Source: Heliopora coerulea (taxonomy: Eukaryota; Cnidaria; Anthozoa; Scleralcyonacea; Helioporidae). From it: a stretch of DNA of 64,000 nt. The position numbers were made by a program, and so were the translations under genes. The DNA lies in NCBI GenBank assembly GCA_030142905.1, contig JASJOG010000203.1, forward strand, positions 248,001-312,000. Reading direction: 5' to 3'. The notes under the pieces were generated by a model. It saw only the letters and a list, made by a program, of their open reading frames with translations, made no database searches and was not told the DNA's origin. The stretch's first letter is position 1. Each line of letters opens with the position of its first letter. Positions 55,941-64,000 of the stretch are shown here, piece by piece.

Positions 55941-57259
55941 AAGTTTATAAAAAGCTCCGTAAGCTTTTCACCCATTGATAATCTACAGTACCAGTCAAGT
56001 GGAAGAGAAATTTTATTACCTGCTTGCTATCTAGGACGAAGAGTGGGTTTCAACTAATTCGAAATCGGACACTAAAAATATTATAAAGAAATTTACAAAG
56101 GCAGGTCGTCGCAACAGTTAATTTCAAGCACTGTTAACTGTTTTCTAAACAAGACAGCCGAAAATGAGAAGATAATCCCTGATTATTTCTTAGAGGAAAG
56201 AAGAAAATGTTTTCATTAGTCTGCCGCATTGCCTAGAAAACGAGAAATTGCACAATAATTTTATCAAGAAATTCAATTTGTTTACCGATAATCATTATAC
56301 ATTTGGATTAACATGAAAAGGAAGGACAATCTTTTAATAAACAAATACATTGTTTTATAGCGCAACTTTTCAGTTTGAGAATAACACAAAGTATATAAAA
56401 CCTTTACAGTCTTGTCCTTGTTTTATTTTGTTCTGTTAACCTTTAAACATCTTAATATTTTAGCCTGTGTGTATTTGATTCTTTGGGAGCGAATATTATG
56501 ATATACATGTATTGGTCTATCATATCAGACACTCTAACAGCACTGTTAAATGAACAAACTGCACCAGTCTGTTGGTTTGCTAGTGCTGCGTCAATTTCTG
56601 CAACTGTTGACTAGTTAAAAGATTTGACTTTTCGAAAAATTGAACTGAGGAAAAGGATAATCTCTCTCAGTCAATAATCTGGAACGATGAGACTGAAAAG
56701 TTATCGGCAGAGAAAATATACCAATCTGTAAAACTTTTTAATCATGGCTTGCAACGACAGAAAAAAAATCAACTACAGCTGTAACAACAACAGCAGCCGC
56801 AACAAAAACTGTACCCACACACACATAAGGGTTGCTTGTCGCATCGTCTGTAATTGTATTTATATTCCTTGTTTATTTTCCTTTGTTTTGTTTTCAATAT
56901 ATGTTGGGATCTTTTTTCCACGTACCTTTGATCTGTCGAAAGCTGCAAAGTGGTAGCCAAACTTGGTCAATGAAAAATGTTGGCGAGAGAAAGTTTCTGT
57001 TCTTGTTTCAAAATTAGTAAATTTGTTAGAATCTTCCTGTCTTCCTTTGATTTTGTGTTGTTTAGATAGAATTGAAGATGAATAACTCGCGGCCGTTGTG
57101 TAATAACAAAGGTTCGTCGATACAAACATCCAAATCCATTTGCAAACTAACTAGTTTACCGACATCAATCAAGGGTCAAGATAAATTAGATACTTCCAGC
57201 CATATTAAATATGCTGTATGTGGATATGTATGGGTAATTGTCACCTTTTCAACTTGAAT
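55941..57259. other. Intergenic or intronic DNA
   Basis: 56769-57017 contains a Thr-rich stretch (TTAVTTTAAATKT) and a hydrophobic run in the same frame, but a stop separates them and neither has splice support. No gene is called. Confidence 0.3.
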
Positions 57260-57460
57260 GTATAGAAGAAAAACTAAACCGAAAATATTCACCTGGGAAC
57301 TTGATATTCAAGTAAACACAAGAAAAGACACAGTATATGTGGTAATATTTCGGCTCTATTGCAGGGTCATTATGAAAGATATTAATTACAAACTTGCTGA
57401 AAACGCTACGTACACACGAAAATGACCGACGTAATCACGAATTAATTCAGACAACTGGAT
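57260..57460. repeat. Duplicated copy of NUP43 intron 6 sequence with MITE
   Basis: GAAAAACTAAACCGAAAATA and what follows match 37400-37445 upstream of the MITE in NUP43 intron 6, and TCAAGTAAACACAAGAAAAG at 57308 is the same terminal repeat. Beyond it the interior (GGTCATTATGA, AAACTTGCTGAAAACGCT) matches the intron copy in inverse order. The far terminal repeat is degraded. Confidence 0.6.
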
Positions 57461-57883
57461 TGACGCTATTAGCTTGACAGTTAAGCGGTAAAATAAATAC
57501 CGGGGTTAAATTTAACAAAAGCGTAAAATTCCTATCCTGTCTTTGATGCCATGGTTCATTTCAGGCTTGTTAAGTTTTATGAGAAGCGTTCCGAGTATCA
57601 GTAGTTTATTAGAATTAATAATAATGGTGTTTATCGACAATGCTTAAAACAAACGTTAAAGCCTACAGAGTCACAGTTAATGTAATAAAAGAATTTCAAA
57701 ACCACCCAAATTAAAGGTTATATTTGCGCATAACTAGTTTACGGAAGTCATAAAAACGCCTATTGATCAAACATTTCTTAAATCTTTCTGCTTTCACCCG
57801 TGGAATATAATACGGATGTGATCTAGTTCGGAGAACACAGCTTCGGGGAGCAGGAAGAAGGTCATGTAGTGGGTGCGCAGAAT

Positions 57884-58205
57884 CATAGGCGTAGGTATAG
57901 AGGGACTGAGGGGCTTCAGCCCCTTCAAAAGTCAGTTTTGGGGGCTCAGTCCCCCTGGGATTTTACACTGATTGATACGTGATTCACGAATGTTAGGGTT
58001 ACTGACGTGCTGGTTGGGGTAATATAACCGTCAAAGCCTTATTATTGCTTTAAGCCAATAGTACCATGATGCGCCTGAGAAAATGAGGTAAATCCAACTC
58101 CGAAACTTGAAATCTTAGCTACAAATCATTCACCAATCGTGGAGTCAGGCATTTCCGCTTTTGGTTTTAGCCCCACCTGGGAATAGGAAAAACTCTACGC
58201 CTATG
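57884..58205. mobile_element. 322-bp hAT-type MITE with 8-bp target duplication
   Basis: CATAGGCGTAG at the left end is the exact inverse of CTACGCCTATG at the right end. The element is flanked on both sides by CGCAGAAT (57876-57883 and 58206-58213), an 8-bp target duplication as made by hAT transposases. Inside each end are GGGGCT and AGCCCC blocks. No coding capacity. Confidence 0.85.
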
Positions 58206-58389
58206 CGCAGAATTAGTCTTAATACTATTCCAGAGAGTGCAATCTCTTTCATTGATAATCTACTGAATTGGTGTAACATGTTTAATATATCCAAACTGAA
58301 GGGCTCTTTTCTACAACCTGTCAATTTCACTTAAATATTTAGTACACGAGGCAAAGTCCCATACCCTAATACAATATATGGAAAGTAAC

Positions 58390-58599
58390 GGCATCAGTAA
58401 CGACATCGGCACTGATGGCTCCCACAGTATAACCACGCCCTGGTTGTCGGCGGATGCCAGTAAACATAAAATAGAAACATTCTCGTTACTACCTTTTAAC
58501 CGCCTCTACCTGTGAACTCTGGACGTTTGTGTGCGCAATCTCGTGTGCGGTACTGATGGAGAAGCAGTATATGTTATGGAAAATTTAGATCTCGGTTGA
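58390..58599 (+). pseudogene. NUP43P: NUP43 last-exon fragment
   Basis: About 210 bp match the last ~205 bp of NUP43 exon 7 (38261-38466), from GGCACTGATGGCTCCCACAG through to the stop codon (GATCTCGGTTGA). By eye it is about 85-90% alike. A 2-bp gain (CGCCTCTACC against CGCCTACC) and a 2-bp loss shortly after (AACTCTGGACG against AACTCTCTTGACG) shift the frame out and back, placing TGA in frame between. The first half of exon 7 is missing. Together with the duplicated intron sequence at 57260-57460, this marks an old local copy of the NUP43 3' end. Confidence 0.85.
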
Positions 58600-60273
58600 T
58601 TGGTCACGCAGGCTTTTGGTCTGTTAATTCTGGTTAAATAATAAGACATTCCTGCACGATAACTGTCTTGTGGTATCGTTTATCGGAACAGCGATCTTAA
58701 GCCAACACATTAAAGCCCACGACGTCTTCCTTTTTCAGCAATAGAACTTTTTTTGCCAAGGGAATGAAGAAATGTTATTCCCAGGAGTAATCCTAACGTT
58801 TTCGTTCGGTGTACAACGTCACCTGGAGTCTTTTCACGTGTTCACTTATGCATTTTCAAATCTGTCGATTTTCATTTTGCTGGAAACGCATCAAAATTTT
58901 TGCGTCCAAGCGAGCGTTTTTGTATTGTATTTACCTTTCCACACGGCAACCCTTAAATTCAAAATGCCCATAATCTCCCGTCAGAACGAAATGATCTTCA
59001 TGCTAGAATTGGTTTCAACACCATTTTTAAAAGTTTCGTCTGCCGTCGCAGGAGTGTATTTCGAAGGCGTTTTCGATAGTCTTCGACTCTTGGTTTTGAT
59101 GAAAACGACTCCACCAAATTGCTTACGTATGGTCGGTTAGCACAAATACGTAAAAAAGTATACGCTTTTGTACGAAAACGAAGATTTCGGACGGAGCCTA
59201 ATGTTTTATGTAGTCGCTGTAAAAAAATTTCAACCTAGGTTGAAATGCTAATAGGAGCTAGCGTTACTGTACAAGAGATGTCGTGGGTTAAAAGAACGCC
59301 ACTTCATGGAAAATTGGTCGGTAGAACGGAGAGTCAATCCTAGAAACCTTGACATATCGGTAAAATATAGCGAAAATTTGTCATTTGGTTTGGTAAGACA
59401 CGCCAGGTTGATAGGTAGAAGAGGCTATAGGCTAAGACACTCTCTCCACTTAAAACGGCCACAGGACGCCGCTAGTTAGACGCGTGGAAAATTAAAAACA
59501 ATGCTGTCATAGGGGGTATTTATATGGAGAAGAGCCAGCCTTTTTGGTAGGGCTAGCCGTGGTAAGCTGGGTGGATTTCTCCTCGCCTTTACAAAAGAAT
59601 TTTCTGGTGATTCTAGCTGGGCTGGATTTAGAGCTCATGCGTTCATTCTTTTTTCCCGTCCTTCCTGGGAGGGCACATGTTTTAACGATGGTTGATACTT
59701 TACCATTATTTAGAATTGCGTAGAAGTGCCGTTAAAACTCGGGATAAATGTATCACTTTTAGTATCCTTCACAAGGGTCAAAACAGCTACGACATTTCAA
59801 AACTGTACTTAGACTAGTCTTTTTATTCACAAATTAGTAATCTACTGAAATTTTCCATTCTCGTAAACACGAAATGTGTTTTACTATAGAAGTATAACTA
59901 CTAGTATTGTCCCAGTATTGTTAACAAAATAGCAATGGAAACATTTGCGTAAAAACGCCCACTTTGAACTAAAATTTTGTCCACGGCCCTCCTAAGTTCA
60001 ACTAGCTTCCTACGCCACTGCTTTACAAGTGATTTCACTGGGAAGCGAGATCTCGGCAAAAAGAGCCAGCCCAACGAGGAGGTAAACATTACCTCAATAT
60101 TTTCGCGTACATTTACTTTCGGTTTCACTTTCACTCTGGATTGCAGTTTTTAGTGTATTGGGTAATTTTTTTCAACCCTTTTGTGCTGGCCTTGCATCCA
60201 CCTCATCATCGACGACTAAGAACTTTGATTTATCCCTTTGTTGTGGAGAACAGTATAACAAACTCACAACATG
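58600..60273. other. Intergenic DNA without recognisable gene
   Basis: The plus frame at 58772-59140 (122 codons) is open but Phe/Leu-rich with no domain and lies in sequence that looks like dispersed repeat. A perfect 20-bp palindrome (ATTTCAACCTAGGTTGAAAT) lies at 59227-59246. Confidence 0.35.
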
Positions 60274-60710
60274 TAATACACCTTTTGCTGTTCATTATCA
60301 GAAAGTATACAATCAATAACGCCAGCCTCAAACTCATTAACACAAATGTGCATCCATTTTATTCAATCGACATTCACTAGCGTAGATACGCGACCATTTG
60401 CATTTAAGGGCATTCTATCGCGCCAACAGACGACCATTACCACCATTCTACTATACATTAAGGATATTAAAATTTCATTTAGGCAAGATATTTCTCTTAC
60501 ATGATTGATATTTTATTATTCCTAATGTACAGTGGAATGGTGTTAATGGTCGTCTATTGGCGCTATGGAGTGCCCTTTGATACAAATGGTTGCGTATCTA
60601 CGCTAGTGAATGTCGATTGAATAAAATGAATGTATTTTTGCGTTAATGAGTTTGAGGTTGGCGTTAAATGATAGGATATTTTCTGGTAATGAACAGCAAA
60701 AGGTGTATTA
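60274..60710. mobile_element. 437-bp fold-back MITE
   Basis: TAATACACCTTTTGCTGTTC at 60274 is mirrored by GAACAGCAAAAGGTGTATTA ending at 60710. The inverted arms run nearly 200 bp each (for example CACTAGCGTAGATACGC near 60376 against GCGTATCTACGCTAGTG near 60591), with about 50 bp between. Identity looks like 85-90%. Ends and flanks give no clear target duplication. Confidence 0.8.
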
Positions 60711-60919
60711 GTAAATTCTTGGAAATGGAACGAATCAATGACATTGTTACATGGTCCCAACGATGTTGTTACGATGTTTTCCGAGGGTTACTATGTTGGC
60801 ACGGAAGACAAGAGAAGAAGGGCTCTGCTTGTTTGAACGGTTGTCCATATCTTTTTCTTCCTACTAAAGTTATCCTTTAGGTTTAACTAGCTGTCAAACA
60901 AAGCTAAAATCTCTTCCAG

Positions 60920-60994
60920 GGAACGGTGATATAATGAACTCCCCAGATAAAAATTTTGAAACAAAAAGACTTTCTGGAAATGCTCCAACCAAAG
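60920..60994 (+). CDS. Candidate exon, phase 1 on both sides
   Basis: Between acceptor CTTCCAG and donor AAAG|GTATTT. In phase 1 it reads NGDIMNSPDKNFETKRLSG then NAPTK. It joins in frame to 55408-55464 before it and to 63100-63293 after it. Hydrophilic with no known domain. Supported by splice sites and a consistent phase only. Confidence 0.4.
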
Positions 60995-63099
60995 GTATTT
61001 CAAGGAATTTGTTTTTCATTTGTCTCAACCATCCGAGGTGATATTCAAACTTGCACGATTATTTGCAACGTGGCATGTTACAGTGCTATGGTGTATTTTT
61101 ACTGTTGAGTGTTCTAGGATACCTGAAAGTGTTCCACATGCGGTGATGTCATATTTTGCAGGATTTCGCGTGTACGCACAGGTTTGGTCGTGTGAACGGT
61201 ACACTCTGTTTAGCGAAAATTCCGCCGTACGAGTTTGAAGCTTATTGTGGACTATTTTTAACAGTTTATCATTTTCTTGGTAGGAGCGATTCTTGTGCTT
61301 AGTCGGACAGTATCTAGTTAACTTGTGTGATGGCTTTTATGATGTATATTTGATGTATTGTATGTCTGATTTGAAATTGCCGCCTGTTTTTGGAAGAAGT
61401 CCATATCAAAGAATACTCATGCCAGTTTCTTGTTCCGAATTGTCGAGAAGTCGCTTGGTTGAGCGACAGATTAATCACAGTTTTGTGTAAGGTCAAAATA
61501 GAAGACAAGAGCAAACCAGTGTCCCACAGCAGACAGCCCAAGCACATGGTCAGAACAGCAGATAAAACACTGGCTCTCTTGTGTTTTAGCTGGACCAGTT
61601 GCCAGCTGGTAAATTAACTTAAAATAAAATGTCGCTGTGCTCAAATAAGAATACGGAAACATTCCAAGTGTTCAGTTATATATTTTTACTCATTGATACA
61701 TCTTATGCATACGTCTAACTAAACGTGTGTTTTTATTATTGTTCTAAACTTTTGTCTCTGTGCCAGATTTTGGGAATGCATTACTGAAGATTGCACTTTT
61801 CATCTGGCATTAAATGCTGGCAGAGTTCACCGGACGTTAACCTGACAACAGGAAGACTACAACAAAAAAACAAGCTTCATTAACGTTTTTCCGAAATTAC
61901 ATCTTAGAGGTTATTTATTTGAAACTAGCTGCCCGGTTAAGACTTAGTTTAACGAAGAATTCACAGTAGGTGTAAAAGACATCCCGAAATAGAATTCCAA
62001 AAAATTGGTCTTGTCGCATTGGTGATACAGGCTTCTTGTTCAATTAATCAGCTTCCTAATGAACATATCAATGTTTTTTTCTGGCTTCTACGTTTTCTTT
62101 AACATTTCTGCCACACAATACCTAGTTTTGTTTCCCATTGTAAAATGCGTGATCAGATTTGTGGTTGATGCATCAATCAATATTTCTTTGGTTATATATG
62201 ATTAAAATCAACTTATTGACAACATTTGAAACATACTGCCCAAGAGGGATGTGAGATTTCTGAAAGGTGTGGCAAAATAGAAAATATTGACATCATGGGG
62301 AAAAATTCTAAACAATTTTTTTTAAGTTGCAGCCTTAAAATGCATCAAAGATGCATTTTCCCATGCTAATAATTATTGCTAAGTGGGGTACCATTGTCCC
62401 TGATGTGTTCAAATAATCCTGCTTCAAATCCTGAATATAATTAATGAATTGTGAAAGTCAACCTGTTATGCAACTTCAGCAACTTGTTAATGCATGGACT
62501 CCTTCATGACAGCTTGTAGACATAATTATAGGTGTTTTTAATGTTAATGTTAAAGTAGACACAATTATAAGTGTTGTTAATAAGTTATTAGGTGATGGTA
62601 ATGCAGATTGCTGAAGATGACATTGATGAACACCAAAAAAATCACCATGTGGCCATGCTAACCTACAAAATAAGGCACTGCAAAATCATCTACAAATGTA
62701 CAGGAATGTGCTTGCATTGGAATCACTGGAACATGATTTATTATTTTACATATTTGAGTACCACATGATCTTGTTGTGAAAACAATAAATGGTCAATTTT
62801 TAAAGTAATAACTCTTACTGCTAAAAACACTTCTGATTGTTCACCTTAGAACTGAGTGAATTGTCACTATGTTCCAACAAAGAGATTTAGGTTGAAACAT
62901 CAATATCTCCTCTCAATGTTATTGCAGTTCCTGCACATTTTTAGTTTTTGCACAGTCATTTAGGATAATGCACATTACAATAAATGACCAACAAAGGTGA
63001 TGATTTATTTTTTAATTTCATTAACAGATTAAAGGTGATCAGTGTACTAAATTACTTGTTATTTTGCTAATTATGATCATTTATTGTTTTGAAACCAAG
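60995..63099. other. Probable intron or intergenic DNA
   Basis: AT-rich with small frames. None of those at 61020-61238, 61293-61490 or 61390-61617 has domain or splice support. Open sequence near 62603-62750 after an AATGCAG acceptor-like site is not in a phase that links the flanking candidate exons. Confidence 0.3.
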
Positions 63100-63293
63100 A
63101 CTGTGTAACCCTTGAAGAAGCCTTTGAAGATGTAAACAAACCATGTTCTGGTGCTTTCAAATGTGATCCCACTGAGAAAACAAGTTCATTGGTGACAGAT
63201 GAAGAAAATGGTTTCAGGATTAAGAAAAACAGAAATCAGGGTAATCAAGAACATTTTAATCAACCACTAAAGAAAAAGCCTGTGAAGGACTAG
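63100..63293 (+). CDS. Candidate terminal exon of the gene begun by the TPR exon
   Basis: After an acceptor (GAAACCAAG) in phase 1 the sequence encodes about 64 residues, starting DCVTLEEAFEDVNKPC, continuing GAFKCDPTEKTSSLVTDEE and ending PLKKKPVKD before TAG. Codon-like composition and an open frame to the stop suggest a real exon. The protein is hydrophilic and I recognise no family. It fits the phase of the exon at 60920-60994. Linkage to the TPR exon is inference, because phase fails at the TPR exon's donor. Confidence 0.4.
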
Positions 63294-63576
63294 GTTCAAT
63301 AAGTATTCAGTTGAATGAAATTCAACCATTCTCAAAATTTCTGTAATACACTGTCACATTATGAACCTTAAAATGTAAAAACTGAGTTACGTTGTATCAC
63401 AAGAGTTGCAACCACAGTTGGGTGTAAGCATTCCTCATGTGCATCAATCCTGTGGGTCTGCTTAATCAAGGTACTTCATATAATATTGATAATTATAAAC
63501 TTTAATGTATAAAATGATAAAGACTGTTAATGATATGATTAAACTGATTCACAATTAATGAAATATCAGCAGTGTT

Positions 63577-63700
63577 TTAACCCTTTACCTGGCAGGCTTC
63601 TGGGAGGTCTCCCCTTGAGAAGTAACATAATTTGGCCTTAGCCATTGTAAAATGAATAAGTTGCCAAATGTCAACAGTACCAGGTAATTAAGTAAATGTT
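63577..63700 (-). repeat. Second copy of the TTAACCCTTT repeat, inverted
   Basis: TTAACCCTTTACCTGGCAGG, GGTCTCCCCTTGAGAAGTAA and GCCATTGTAAAATGAATAAG correspond in order to the reverse complement of 8022-8119. The match is good over about 90 bp. Confidence 0.5.
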
Positions 63701-64000
63701 TTCAAAATGACAAGATCCATTTATAAATTTTAAGCTAGCTTTTTGTTCTTGACTTCAACTTTCCTGAAAAGGAGACACACTTAGTTTATTTATACTGAAA
63801 ACAGACTGTTTAGGATGGTGACATGAATGAAATCCCAACTGAAGAGGAACATCCATGGTTTTGTTGTTTTAATATCCCACATTACTTATGACCATTAACA
63901 TCTCTACATCTGGGATTTAAATGTCACACTTGGTTTATACACTGACTGCTGTACTAACTCAATCAACTCAGAAACTAAATTTTGTAAAGAGCAGTTAGAT
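63701..64000. other. Window end, no gene seen
   Basis: AT-rich sequence with no frame or signal that I could support. Confidence 0.3.

Noticed and set aside
56744..57017. Thr-rich plus transmembrane protein
   Set aside because: A TAA separates the two parts in the same frame and no splice site bypasses it convincingly.
58772..59140. 122-codon plus-strand frame as a gene
   Set aside because: No domain, Phe/Leu-rich composition typical of a chance frame, no splice or promoter context.

Overview
This is a metazoan nuclear segment: AT-rich, intron-containing genes with GT-AG junctions, a nuclear tRNA gene and many DNA-transposon relics. Neighbouring intronless POU class III genes, a kinesin-light-chain-like tetratricopeptide (TPR) exon built from almost identical 42-residue repeats, and Tc1, hAT, piggyBac and Penelope-like remnants suggest a cnidarian, probably an anthozoan such as a stony coral. 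That placement is inference; no sequence search was run.

Layout. 1-14.2 kb: two intronless POU-domain genes on the + strand (1247-2407 and 13545-14141), about 11 kb apart, with a 2.1-kb fold-back element (10508-12631) between them whose inner 630-bp arms look identical. 16.5-19 kb: a complete six-exon RPS4 gene. 20.34 kb: tRNA-Leu(UAG) on the - strand. 19-29.9 kb is gene-poor and holds a candidate CCAAT/E2F promoter near 21.9 kb, nested tandem and inverted repeats at 23.2-24.6 kb, a perfect hairpin at 24.97 kb and a 132-bp tandem array at 26.6-27.1 kb. 29.9-38.5 kb: TMEM242 (-) and the seven-exon NUP43 (+) are head to head with 124 bp between their start codons.

38.68-50.69 kb is the most striking region. 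A 1256-bp unit alternates with the same unit carrying a DD38E Tc1-like transposon truncated at one end, and this 3839-bp dimer is repeated three times plus a partial copy. All three transposase ORFs are intact and identical. Units without the transposon carry TACTGTA exactly where it sits in their partners, which is the classic Tc1-type excision footprint. Beyond the array lie microsatellites, relics of Penelope-like, piggyBac and Tc1 proteins, a TPR exon broken by two identical frameshifts 504 bp apart, and a decayed copy of the NUP43 last exon (58390-58599).

The protein-coding genes do not form a pathway: two are transcription factors, RPS4 and tRNA-Leu serve translation, NUP43 is a nuclear-pore subunit and TMEM242 is known as a mitochondrial assembly factor. 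The unusual content is in the repeats and duplications.
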